From positions 1 to 13,518 of the forward strand of contig CANQKJ010000027.1 in assembly GCA_947624465.1 (NCBI GenBank): DNA of 13,518 nt, read 5' to 3'. The position numbers and the translations under genes are program-made. The first letter of the stretch is position 1. Every line of letters starts with the position of its first letter. The stretch comes from an uncultured Oscillospiraceae bacterium. GTDB lineage: Bacteria; Bacillota; Clostridia; Oscillospirales; Oscillospiraceae. This document shows, piece by piece, positions 1 through 6,628 of the stretch. The notes beneath the pieces are model-generated. The model saw only the letters and a program-made list of their open reading frames with translations, ran no database searches and was not told the DNA's origin.

Positions 1-587
1 GCGTGGGCCCCGCCGGCACGGGCAAGACCTATCTGGCGGTGGCCGCCGCCGTGGCCGCCTTCCGGGACAAGCAGGTCAACCGCATCATCCTCACCCGGCC
101 TGCGGTGGAGGCGGGGGAGCGGCTGGGCTTCCTCCCTGGCGACCTCCAGTCCAAGGTGGACCCCTACCTGCGCCCTCTGTACGACGCCCTCTTTGATATG
201 CTGGGGGCGGAGACCTACCAGAAATACGTGGAGCGGGGGAACATCGAGGTGGCCCCCCTGGCCTATATGCGGGGGCGCACGCTGGACGACTCCTTCATCA
301 TCCTGGACGAGGCCCAGAACACGTCCAGGGAGCAGATGAAGATGTTCCTCACCCGCATGGGGTTCAATTCCAAGGCGGTCATCACCGGCGACGTGACCCA
401 GATCGACCTGCCCGCCGACAAGGCCAGCGGCCTCAAAGAGGCCATGCGGGTGCTGCGGGATGTGGAGGACATCGGGATCTGCCGGCTGGGGGAGGCCGAT
501 GTGGTGCGCCACGTCATCGTCCAGCGGATCATCAAGGCCTACGAGGACTACGAGAACGCAAAGACCGGCGGGAAGGGGAAAAAGTGA
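1..587 (+). CDS. phoH: PhoH family P-loop ATPase, 3' part (5' end outside window)
   Basis: PhoH-like proteins are cytoplasmic ATP-binding proteins, related to the helicase-like part of PhoH2, that occur next to ybeY in many bacteria and are thought to act in RNA metabolism. The visible 194 residues begin almost at the Walker A motif (GPAGTGKT). They then carry the family's [16 protein letters not shown] stretch, a Walker B block (FIILDEAQN, near base 300) and a TGD sensor-like motif. The reading frame is open to the left edge, so the GTG at base 3 is not the true start. Compared with a usual length of about 310-330 residues, roughly the first 110-130 are missing. The TGA stop overlaps the ATG of ybeY by one base (TGATG), which implies translational coupling. 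The family call is secure; the exact biochemical role is not settled for the family. Confidence 0.93.
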   Translation, partial: VGPAGTGKTYLAVAAAVAAFRDKQVNRIILTRPAVEAGERLGFLPGDLQSKVDPYLRPLYDALFDMLGAETYQKYVERGNIEVAPLAYMRGRTLDDSFIILDEAQNTSREQMKMFLTRMGFNSKAVITGDVTQIDLPADKASGLKEAMRVLRDVEDIGICRLGEADVVRHVIVQRIIKAYEDYENAKTGGKGKK

Positions 588-1081
588 TGGCAAAGCGGCA
601 TTACATCCCCGTCACCGCCGACGTGCCGGGGGTCAGCGACAGCGCCCGCGCCTTTCTGCGGAAGGCCGTCCGCGCCGCCCTGGCCGCCGAGGGGGTGGAC
701 TTCCCCTGCGAGATCGACGTGTCCGTCACCGACGACAACCGCATCCACGCCATCAACAAAGAGATGCGGAACGTGGACGCCCCCACCGACGTGCTGTCCT
801 TCCCGGCTCTGGAGCTGACGCCGGGGGTCCTGCCCGACCCCGCCGGGGACGCTGACCCCGGCTCCGGCCTGGTGCCCCTGGGGGACATGGTCATCTCCCT
901 GGAGCGGGCGAAGGCCCAGGCCAAGGAGTACGGCCATTCGGAGCGGCGGGAGCTGGCCTATCTGGCGGTCCACTCCACCCTGCACCTGCTGGGGTACGAC
1001 CATTTGGACGAGGGGCCGCAGAAGGCCCAAATGCGGGCGCGGGAGGAGGCCGTCATGGCCGAGCTGGGCCTGACACGGTAA
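587..1081 (+). CDS. ybeY: rRNA maturation endoribonuclease YbeY
   Basis: YbeY is a zinc-dependent single-strand endoribonuclease needed for 16S rRNA 3' end maturation and ribosome quality control. The 164-residue product has the diagnostic metal site H129-x3-H133-x5-H139, seen as HSTLHLLGYDH, with the usual VDVLSFP-like segment (TDVLSFPALE) earlier and the GDMVISLE strand before it. I chose ATG 587 rather than the GTG one codon upstream, because ATG 587 overlaps the phoH stop and has a GGAAGGGG ribosome binding site just ahead. It lies directly before era. In many Bacillota dgkA and cdd sit between the two genes; here there is only a 107-base gap. Length and motifs are normal for the family. 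Confidence 0.96.
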   Translation: MAKRHYIPVTADVPGVSDSARAFLRKAVRAALAAEGVDFPCEIDVSVTDDNRIHAINKEMRNVDAPTDVLSFPALELTPGVLPDPAGDADPGSGLVPLGDMVISLERAKAQAKEYGHSERRELAYLAVHSTLHLLGYDHLDEGPQKAQMRAREEAVMAELGLTR

Positions 1082-1123
1082 AAACAGCGGCAACGCTCAA
1101 CGCCGCGAAAAATCTGTGTTTGT

Positions 1124-1153
1124 GACTGCCCCGCCCCGCAGGGGCGGGGAGTC
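1124..1153. repeat. GC-rich hairpin in the ybeY-era gap
   Basis: The left arm at 1124-1137 (GACTGCCCCGCCCC) and right arm at 1141-1153 (GGGGCGGGGAGTC) pair over 13 bp with one bulged G and a GCA loop. No T-run follows on the plus strand, so it is not an ordinary intrinsic terminator. The gap of 1082-1188 holds this hairpin and nothing else I can identify. It may be a dispersed palindromic element or an RNA processing or attenuation structure. The hairpin itself is directly seen; any role is inference. Confidence 0.6.
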
Positions 1154-1188
1154 GCGAACCATACCAAAGAAAGTTGAGGATCATCTGC

Positions 1189-2097
1189 ATGAGCGACATC
1201 AAAAAATCGGGATTCATCACCATCTGCGGCCGGCCCAACGTGGGCAAGTCCACCCTGGCCAACGCCCTGGCGGGGGAGAAGGTGGCCATCGTCTCCCCCA
1301 AGCCCCAGACCACCCGGAACCGCATCTGCGCGGTGGCCGTCCGGGGGGACTGCCAGTTCGTGTTCGTGGACACGCCTGGCCTCCACAAAGCCCGCACCCG
1401 GCTGGGGGACTACATGGTCAGGACGGTGGGCCAGTCGGTGGCGGATGTGGACGGCATCCTGCTGGTGGCGGAGCCCGTTCCCCACATCGGCGGCCCAGAG
1501 GAGGAGCTGATCGGGCGCATCCGGCAGCAGAAGAAGCTGGGCGTCCGGGCCGGCCTGGTCATCAACAAGATCGACACGGTGGGGGAGAAGGAGAAGCTGC
1601 TCTCCGTCATCGGGGCCTATTCCGCCGCCCTGGACTGGGACATGGTGATGCCCATCTCCGCCCGGACCGGCGACGGGGTGGAGGAGCTGCTCGCCGAGCT
1701 GGCGGGCTGGCTGCCCGAGGGCCCCAGGCTCTTCCCCGACGGCATGACCTCCGACCAGAGCGAGCGGCAGATGATGTCCGAGATCGTCCGGGAGCATCTG
1801 CTGACCGCCCTGGACAAGGAGGTGCCCCACGGCGTGGCCGTGGAGGTGACGAAATTCTCCCAGCGGGACGACGATATCATCGACTGCTCGGTGACCATCT
1901 ACTGCGAGAAGGAGTCCCACAAGGGGATCATCATCGGCAGGAAGGGCGCCATGCTGAAAAAAATTTCCACCGGCGCACGGGAGGACATGGAGCGGTTCAT
2001 GGGAGAGAAGGTGTACCTCCAGACCTGGGTGAAGGTGAAGGAGAACTGGAGGGACAATCCCGCGGCCATCCAAAATTTCGGATATACGGAGGATTAG
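1189..2097 (+). CDS. era: GTPase Era
   Basis: Era is an essential membrane-associated GTPase that binds the 3' end of 16S rRNA through a KH domain and helps 30S assembly. The 302-residue protein shows G1 GRPNVGKS (14-21), the effector-loop TT at 41-42 within PQTTRNRI, G3 DTPG (61-64), G4 NKID (126-129) and G5 SAR (157-159). The C-terminal KH signature GRKG lies at 250-253, and length is normal. A TTG at 1174 would add five residues, but ATG 1189 has a GAGGA ribosome binding site about 8 bases ahead and gives the family-typical N-terminus. The stop overlaps the stop of a convergent minus-strand gene. Its usual neighbours yqzL and recO lie downstream but are separated by the HTH pair. Confidence 0.97.
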   Translation: MSDIKKSGFITICGRPNVGKSTLANALAGEKVAIVSPKPQTTRNRICAVAVRGDCQFVFVDTPGLHKARTRLGDYMVRTVGQSVADVDGILLVAEPVPHIGGPEEELIGRIRQQKKLGVRAGLVINKIDTVGEKEKLLSVIGAYSAALDWDMVMPISARTGDGVEELLAELAGWLPEGPRLFPDGMTSDQSERQMMSEIVREHLLTALDKEVPHGVAVEVTKFSQRDDDIIDCSVTIYCEKESHKGIIIGRKGAMLKKISTGAREDMERFMGEKVYLQTWVKVKENWRDNPAAIQNFGYTED

Positions 2098-2363
2098 CGC
2101 AGGGCCAGCGCGGACAGGTACAGGCCCAGGGCCAGCCCCCGGCGGAACAGCGCCCGCTCCAGATAGCCTTCCTGTTCCGCCCGCAGGTCGGTGTACCACT
2201 CCAGCCGCTCCCGGCTGAGCGCTTTCGCCAGCTCTTTCTCCTGGACGGCCAGGCGCTCCCCGCACTCGTGATAGGCGTGGAGTTCATCCGGGTCCATCAT
2301 GCGCAGGAGTTGGTTGAAGTTCTCCATGCAGTCGCTGTATAATAGATCGAGTGGTCTGTCCAT
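2094..2363 (-). CDS. Small helical protein, DUF6809-like, unknown function
   Basis: This 89-residue acidic and helical protein has no membrane segment or catalytic motif that I recognise. Its shape (N-terminal LLYS, a charged middle of about 50 residues likely to form a helical hairpin, and a C-terminal RGLALGLYLSALAL stretch) resembles the small Clostridia family DUF6809, often found beside XRE regulators. That assignment is from memory and tentative. The coding case is good: a GGGAGGT ribosome binding site 7 bases before ATG, and a near-consensus promoter on the same strand at 2417-2445. It is divergent from the HTH gene at 2465 and convergent with era, with the two stop codons overlapping in a TTAG. 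The pair looks inserted into the normally continuous era-yqzL-recO order. Confidence 0.72.
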   Translation of the reverse strand: MDRPLDLLYSDCMENFNQLLRMMDPDELHAYHECGERLAVQEKELAKALSRERLEWYTDLRAEQEGYLERALFRRGLALGLYLSALALR

Positions 2364-2391
2364 GGATCGTACCTCCCATGCAAGAAAATGT

Positions 2392-2431
2392 AAGAGCGCT
2401 CAAATATGATACACTAATTATAAACGCTCTT
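2392..2431. promoter_or_regulatory. Putative operator: inverted repeat AAGAGCG / CGCTCTT
   Basis: AAGAGCG at 2392-2398 and its exact reverse complement CGCTCTT at 2425-2431 have centres 33 bp apart, about three helical turns. The left copy is also part of a small palindrome GAGCGCTC (2394-2401). Relative to the minus-strand promoter, one copy lies inside the -35/-10 spacer and the other about 12-18 bases after the expected start site, the usual position for a repressor site. The divergent XRE protein at 2465 is the obvious candidate ligand. The repeat is seen directly; binding is inferred. Confidence 0.5.
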
Positions 2432-2445
2432 TCATAAGAAGTCAA
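2417..2445 (-). promoter_or_regulatory. Sigma-A type promoter for the 2094-2363 gene
   Basis: On the minus strand, TTGACT (2445 to 2440) is followed after exactly 17 bases by TATAAT (2422 to 2417). This is one mismatch from full consensus with ideal spacing. The expected start is near 2410, leaving a leader of about 45 bases with a good ribosome binding site. No equally clear promoter is visible for the plus-strand HTH gene in the same region. Confidence 0.8.
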
Positions 2446-2464
2446 GATAGAAAGGAAAATTTTT

Positions 2465-2671
2465 ATGGCTACCTTTTGTGAGCGGGTGCGAGAAATGCGC
2501 ATGAAAATGGGATGTGCGCAAGAAGATGTAGCACGCGATTTGGGCATTCGGTACTCTACTTATCGCCGCTATGAGAGAGGCGGCACCGAACCGACCATCT
2601 CTACGGCGGCGCGAATGGCCGACTATTTCCACGTCTCGCTGGACTACTTAGCGGGCCGGACGGAGGAGTAA
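2465..2671 (+). CDS. XRE/Cro-type helix-turn-helix regulator
   Basis: This 68-residue single-domain DNA-binding protein has the HTH_3 pattern: RVREMRMKMGCAQEDVARDLGI, then YSTYRRYERGGTEPT, then AARMADYFHVSLDYLAGR ending in EE. The recognition helix falls around residues 26-38, and no ligand-binding or protease domain follows. The ATG has an AAAGGA ribosome binding site 8 bases ahead. Base composition is clearly lower in GC (about 55%) and uses A/T-ending codons (GCT, TTT, GTA, TTA) unlike the neighbouring housekeeping genes, which suggests more recent acquisition. It is divergent from the small gene at 2363 and probably represses that promoter, and possibly itself, through the 2392-2431 repeat. 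No terminator is visible after it, so its transcript may run into yqzL and recO. Confidence 0.88.
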   Translation: MATFCERVREMRMKMGCAQEDVARDLGIRYSTYRRYERGGTEPTISTAARMADYFHVSLDYLAGRTEE

Positions 2672-2736
2672 GCCCACAACTTACCGCTCATACCCCGTAT
2701 TCCTTCCGCCAAACTAAGGGCAGGAGGGATGCGGAG

Positions 2737-2940
2737 ATGAATGAGTATTGGAATCTGTTTTTGGCCACCGGTATGCCGGAGGCCTGGGTGATGAGCCGGA
2801 AGATGGGGGACAGGCCCGCGGGCGGGGAGCAGCTCTGGCCGCTGGCGGCCTACGGCGATCCGGTGCGCCCCTGCGCGGTGGACGCCGCGGGGGACGCGTC
2901 GGCGGCCGCTCACCGGGAGGCGCGGGGCGGCGCGTTTTGA
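2737..2940 (+). CDS. YqzL-like small protein with extended C-terminus
   Basis: This is a 67-residue protein of unknown function. Its start (MNEYWNLFLATGMPEAWVMSRK) fits the YqzL-like family pattern W-x-LF-x2-TG-x6-Y/W, and it sits exactly where yqzL sits in Bacillus, just upstream of recO. YqzL proteins are usually about 45-55 residues, so here residues 46-67 are an extra Ala/Arg/Gly-rich tail with low complexity. A strong AGGAGGG ribosome binding site lies 8 bases before the ATG, which supports translation. The stop is followed within 3 bases by a GC palindrome. Family assignment rests on the short motif and position, with no search behind it. Confidence 0.7.
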   Translation: MNEYWNLFLATGMPEAWVMSRKMGDRPAGGEQLWPLAAYGDPVRPCAVDAAGDASAAAHREARGGAF

Positions 2941-2943
2941 CGC

Positions 2944-2964
2944 GGGGCGGCCATTGGCCGCCCC
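2944..2964. repeat. 21-bp GC palindrome between yqzL and recO
   Basis: GGGGCGGCC (2944-2952), ATT, GGCCGCCCC (2956-2964) forms a perfect 9-bp stem with a 3-base loop, followed by TAC. From memory, very similar GGGGCGGCCATTGGCCGCCCC units are scattered between genes in Oscillospiraceae genomes, so this is probably a copy of a dispersed palindromic repeat. It ends 4 bases before the recO ribosome binding site TAGGAGA. No T-run follows, so it is unlikely to be a terminator. Confidence 0.65.
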
Positions 2965-2980
2965 TACATAGGAGACCATC

Positions 2981-3730
2981 ATGCACATGACCACCATGGC
3001 CCTCGTTCTGCGGGAGGTCAACTACAAGGAATCGGACAAGATACTGACCGTCCTCACCGAGCGGGAGGGCAAGCTGACCCTGTCCGCCCGGGGGTGCCGG
3101 AAGAAGGGCAGCCCCATCGCCGCCGCCTGCCAGCTGCTGTGCTGGGGGGAGTTCACCCTCTATGAGTACCGGGGCCGCTGGTCGGTGAAGGAGACCGCCG
3201 CCGAGCGGCTGTTTGAGGGGATCCGGGCGGACCTGGACAGACTGGCCCTGGCAAGCTGGTTCGCCGAGGCGGCGGAGCTGCTGGCCGAGGAGGGCCAGCC
3301 CGAGCCGGAGCTGCTGGCGCTGACGCTCAACTGCCTCCACGCCCTGGACAGGATGGACCTGCCCCTTGCCCAGGTCAAGACCGCCTTCGAGTGGCGGGCG
3401 ATGGCCCTGGCGGGGTACGAACCCCAGCTGGACGCCTGCGCGGTCTGCGGGAAAAAGGACCCGGAGGAGCCACGCATCCATCTGGGTGAGGGGCTTCTCT
3501 GCTGCGCCGCCTGCCGGGAGGCCCTGGGCGAGGGGGTGTCCATGCCCCTGACCCCGGCGGCCCTGGCCGCCCTGCGGCACATCGTGTGGAGCGAGCGCAG
3601 GCGCATCCTGTCCTTCCGGCTGGAGGGGGAGGGCCTCCGGCTGCTGGGGGACGCCTCCGAGGCGTACCTGATGACCCGGCTGGAGCGGGGCTTCCGCACC
3701 CTGGACTTTTACAAGAGCCTGACGACATAA
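2981..3730 (+). CDS. recO: DNA repair protein RecO
   Basis: RecO works with RecF and RecR to load RecA onto SSB-coated single-stranded DNA during gap repair, and it anneals complementary strands. The 249-residue product has the N-terminal OB-fold signature (ALVLREVNYKESDKILTVLTEREGKL) and a helical C-terminal part. It keeps the C4 zinc site found in many Bacillota RecO proteins: C153-x2-C156 and C175-x2-C178, with one extra cysteine at 174. ATG 2981 has a TAGGAGA ribosome binding site 5-6 bases ahead; an in-frame ATG two codons later is less well spaced. It is followed 11 bases later by mutS2, so the two are very probably co-transcribed. Length is normal. Confidence 0.95.
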   Translation: MHMTTMALVLREVNYKESDKILTVLTEREGKLTLSARGCRKKGSPIAAACQLLCWGEFTLYEYRGRWSVKETAAERLFEGIRADLDRLALASWFAEAAELLAEEGQPEPELLALTLNCLHALDRMDLPLAQVKTAFEWRAMALAGYEPQLDACAVCGKKDPEEPRIHLGEGLLCCAACREALGEGVSMPLTPAALAALRHIVWSERRRILSFRLEGEGLRLLGDASEAYLMTRLERGFRTLDFYKSLTT

Positions 3731-3741
3731 AGGAGCATTCC

Positions 3742-6117
3742 ATGACCGAACTGTTTGAAAAATCCATCGAGACGCTGGAGCTGCCCAAGGTGCTTGCCAT
3801 GCTGGCCGACGAGGCCGCCACCGAGGAGGGCAGGGAGGCCTGCCTGGCCCTGCGCCCCGCCGTGGTGAAGAGCGACGTACAGCGCCTGCAAAGGCAGACC
3901 TCCGCCGCCTTCGACCTGCTGGTGAAGCACGGCACGCCGGGGCTGGCCGGCATCAGGCCGGTAGAGCTGCCCCTGAGCCGGGCCGACCGGGGGGGCGCCC
4001 TGAACACGAAAGAGCTGCTGGACGTGGCCCTGGTGCTGCGCTGCGCCCGAAATGTGAGGGAGTACGGGGCCGGGAGCGGCACCGTGCTGGACGGCTACTT
4101 CGATTCCCTCACCGCCAACCGGTTTTTGGAGGACAAGATCACCGGCTCCATCCTCAGCGAGGAGGAGATCGCCGACGCGGCCTCCCCGGAGCTGGCCGAC
4201 ATCCGCCGGCACATCCGGGCCGCCGCCGGCAAGGTGCGGGATGTGCTGAACCGCCTCATCTCCTCCAGCCAGGCCAAATACCTGCGGGAGGCCATCATCA
4301 CCATGCGGGGCGGGCGGTTCGTGGTCCCCGTGAAGAGCGAGCACAAAAACGACATCCCGGGGCTTGTCCACGACGTGTCCGGTTCCGGTTCCACCTTCTT
4401 CATCGAGCCCATGGGAGTGGTCAACGCCAACAACGAGCTGCGGGAGCTTCAGGCCAAGGAGCAGAAGGAGATCGAGCGCATCCTGGCCGAGCTGTCCGCC
4501 GACTGCGCCTCCTTCAAAACGGATATCGAGGACGACTACCGCACCCTCATCGCCCTGGACTGCATTTTCGCCCGGGCCAGGCTGTCCTCCGCGATGGGCT
4601 GCATGGAGCCGGCGCTGGGGGACCACATCCAACTCATCAAGGCCCGGCACCCTCTGCTGGACCCCAAGACGGCGGTGCGCAACGACCTGTCCCTGGGCGG
4701 GACCTTCGACACCCTGGTCATCACCGGCCCCAACACCGGCGGCAAGACGGTGACTCTGAAAACCCTGGGCCTGCTGACCCTCATGGCCCAGTGCGGCCTC
4801 CACATCCCCGCCGCCGACGGCTCCGCCGTGAAGGTTTGTACCAAGGTACTGGCCGACATCGGCGACGAGCAGTCCATCGACCAGTCCCTGTCCACCTTCT
4901 CCTCCCACATGACCAACATCGTGGCCATCCTGGACCAGGCGGACGACGGCACGCTGATCCTGTTCGACGAGCTGGGCGCCGGCACCGACCCGGTGGAGGG
5001 GGCCGCCCTGGCCGCCGCCATCATCGAGTCGGCCCGGGGCCTGGGGGCCGCCGTGGCCGCCACCACCCACTACGCCGAACTGAAGGTCTACGCCATGACC
5101 ACCCCCGGCGTCCAGAACGCCTCCTGCGAGTTCGACGTGGAGACCCTGGCCCCCACCTACCGCGTATTGACCGGCATCCCCGGCAAGTCCAACGCCTTCG
5201 CCATCTCCAAGCGGCTGGGCCTGCCCGACTATATCATCCAAAAGGCCGCCGACCGGGTGGACGCGGAAAACATCCGCTTCGAGGACGTGCTGAGCCAGCT
5301 GGAGCAGCAGCGCCAGCAGATGGAGAAGGAGAAGGAGGCCGCCGCACGCCTCCGCCGGGAGATGGAGGAGGCCCGCGCCCAGGCGGAGGAGTACCGCTCC
5401 CGCATCGAGGAGGAGCGGCGAAAGGCCACCGAGCGGGCCCAGGCGGAGGCAAGGGCCATCCTCAACGAGGCACGGGACGCCGCCGACAGCGTCTTCAAAG
5501 AACTCAACGAGATGCGCCGCCGCCAGGAGGAGGCCCGGACCTGGGTGGATGACAACGACCAGCGGGCCGAGCTGCGCCACAGGCTCAACCAGGCGGAGGA
5601 CAGCCTGGGCATCCGACCGGAGGAGCTGCCCGCCCCGCCCCCCACACGGGACGCCGTCGCCGGGGACACGGTGGAGCTGGTGAAGATGGGCACCCAGGCG
5701 GAGGTGACCGCCGTCAACAGGGACGGCACCCTCCAGCTCCAGGCGGGCATCTTGAAGATGAAGGCCCGGCAGGACGAGGTGCGGGTGCTGGAGGACGTCA
5801 CCGCCCGGAAACAGCAGAGCCGGCGGGACAGGGCGAGAGCGGCCTCGGTGCGGCACGAGTTCCGGGCGGCGGCCGCCAAGGCGGAGCTGGACATCCGGGG
5901 CATGACCGCCGGGGAGGCCCTGGCGGAGGTGGATAATTTCCTGGACGCCGCCCTCATGGGCAAGCTGGAGACCGCCCGGATCATCCACGGAAAGGGCACC
6001 GGCGCGCTGCGCAAGGCGGTGCGGGAGCACCTGAAAAAGAGCCGGTATGTAAAGGAGTTCCGCCCCGGCGTCTACGGCGAGGGGGAGGACGGCGTGACCA
6101 TCGTGACGCTGAAATAG
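3742..6117 (+). CDS. mutS2: MutS2 ATPase/endonuclease with Smr domain
   Basis: MutS2 lacks the mismatch-recognition domain of MutS. It has been linked to suppression of homologous recombination and, in Bacillus, to splitting collided ribosomes. The 791-residue protein has core and lever helices (about 1-300) and Walker A GPNTGGKT (329-336). Walker B is LILFDELGAGTDP, and a long charged coiled coil (about 510-640) follows the ATPase. A C-terminal Smr domain starts at LDIRG (716-720) and includes HGKGT (749-753). The frame is open to 3586, but that part lies inside recO. ATG 3742 has AAAGGAG six bases ahead and gives the usual MutS2 N-terminus (LEKSIETLELPKVL type). All ATPase and Smr key residues are present. 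No obvious terminator follows. Confidence 0.96.
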   Translation: MTELFEKSIETLELPKVLAMLADEAATEEGREACLALRPAVVKSDVQRLQRQTSAAFDLLVKHGTPGLAGIRPVELPLSRADRGGALNTKELLDVALVLRCARNVREYGAGSGTVLDGYFDSLTANRFLEDKITGSILSEEEIADAASPELADIRRHIRAAAGKVRDVLNRLISSSQAKYLREAIITMRGGRFVVPVKSEHKNDIPGLVHDVSGSGSTFFIEPMGVVNANNELRELQAKEQKEIERILAELSADCASFKTDIEDDYRTLIALDCIFARARLSSAMGCMEPALGDHIQLIKARHPLLDPKTAVRNDLSLGGTFDTLVITGPNTGGKTVTLKTLGLLTLMAQCGLHIPAADGSAVKVCTKVLADIGDEQSIDQSLSTFSSHMTNIVAILDQADDGTLILFDELGAGTDPVEGAALAAAIIESARGLGAAVAATTHYAELKVYAMTTPGVQNASCEFDVETLAPTYRVLTGIPGKSNAFAISKRLGLPDYIIQKAADRVDAENIRFEDVLSQLEQQRQQMEKEKEAAARLRREMEEARAQAEEYRSRIEEERRKATERAQAEARAILNEARDAADSVFKELNEMRRRQEEARTWVDDNDQRAELRHRLNQAEDSLGIRPEELPAPPPTRDAVAGDTVELVKMGTQAEVTAVNRDGTLQLQAGILKMKARQDEVRVLEDVTARKQQSRRDRARAASVRHEFRAAAAKAELDIRGMTAGEALAEVDNFLDAALMGKLETARIIHGKGTGALRKAVREHLKKSRYVKEFRPGVYGEGEDGVTIVTLK

Positions 6118-6194
6118 GGGAAAAGGTGCCCCGCTCTCCCCATTCTTAGCGGAATAATCAACATACTTGTCCTTTATATTTGTGCAAACTGCCG

Positions 6195-6224
6195 TTGACG
6201 GTGCGCCCTCAAATCTGCTATGCT
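6195..6224 (+). promoter_or_regulatory. Promoter for ptsH
   Basis: TTGACG (6195-6200), an 18-base spacer, and TATGCT (6219-6224) make a good sigma-A type promoter. The expected start is near 6231, giving a leader of about 60 bases before the ptsH ATG. The surrounding 6118-6290 gap is more AT-rich than the flanking genes. Confidence 0.65.
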
Positions 6225-6245
6225 TACGTTGCGCAAGTTCAGAGT

Positions 6246-6263
6246 GGGGCTTCGCTTCGCCCC
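6246..6263 (+). other. Small hairpin in the ptsH leader
   Basis: GGGGC (6246-6250) and GCCCC (6259-6263) can pair, with one further T-A pair outside, around a loop made of a tandem TTCGC-like repeat. It lies in the predicted 5' leader about 12 bases before the ribosome binding site. It is small and may only stabilise the transcript; no known riboswitch is recognised. Confidence 0.35.
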
Positions 6264-6289
6264 AACGTGAGAGTATGGAGGGTAACGCC

Positions 6290-6553
6290 ATGTTCATGAA
6301 AGAGACTACGGTCAGCAACCAGGTCGGTCTCCACGCCCGCCCCGCCACCTTCTTTATCCAGAAGGCCAACGAGTACAAAAGCTCCATCTGGGTGGAAAAG
6401 GACGAGCGCCGGGTCAACGCCAAGAGCCTCCTGGGCGTCCTTTCCCTTGGGATCGTGAAGGGGACCGTCATCAACCTGATCGCCGACGGGCCCGACGAGG
6501 AGGCCGCCATCAACGCGCTGGTGGAGCTCATCAATTCCGATTTTTCCGAGTAA
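6290..6553 (+). CDS. ptsH: PTS phosphocarrier protein HPr
   Basis: HPr passes phosphate from enzyme I to the EIIA parts of sugar permeases. In Bacillota it is also phosphorylated on Ser46 by HPr kinase to drive carbon catabolite control with CcpA. The 87-residue product has the active-site block GLHARPA with His at position 15, and NAKSLLGVLSLGI with Ser at position 46. Both sites sit at canonical numbering when ATG 6290 is used, which supports this start; GGAGGG lies 7 bases ahead. An upstream in-frame ATG at 6275 overlaps the ribosome binding site and is unlikely. His15 argues against the regulatory paralogue Crh, which has Gln there. It stands alone, without ptsI, between its own promoter and terminator. 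Confidence 0.95.
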   Translation: MFMKETTVSNQVGLHARPATFFIQKANEYKSSIWVEKDERRVNAKSLLGVLSLGIVKGTVINLIADGPDEEAAINALVELINSDFSE

Positions 6554-6568
6554 ACGACCGACAACAGA

Positions 6569-6602
6569 GCGGGACTTGGGTCTTCCAGGTCCCGCTTTTT
6601 TT
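6569..6602 (+). terminator. Intrinsic terminator after ptsH
   Basis: An 11-bp stem (6569-6579 with 6585-6595, one G-U pair) and a 5-base loop are followed by seven T (6596-6602). It lies 15 bases after the ptsH stop, a textbook rho-independent terminator that separates ptsH from uvrC. Confidence 0.95.
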
Positions 6603-6628
6603 CGTTCCCACTGATTTACATAAAAATC

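Noticed and set aside
1124-1153. GC hairpin after ybeY as an intrinsic terminator
   Set aside because: No T-run follows it on the plus strand, and era is expected to be co-transcribed with ybeY.
958-2265. A 435-codon minus-strand frame opposite era
   Set aside because: Antisense shadow of era with biased composition. It also conflicts with the better supported 2094-2363 gene on the same strand.
2405-2424. TATGAT or TATAAA as a -10 box for the plus-strand HTH gene
   Set aside because: Neither has a recognisable -35 hexamer at a workable distance, so I list no promoter for that gene.
6120-6145. GGGGA/TCCCC pairing after mutS2 as a terminator
   Set aside because: The stem is only 5 bp with a long loop, and no T-run follows.
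3709-6564. A 951-codon open frame on the minus strand across mutS2 and ptsH
   Set aside because: It is the mirror of two certain genes. GC-rich third positions remove stop codons on the opposite strand; the translation is Gly/His/Leu/Val-rich low-complexity with no family motif and no ribosome binding site.
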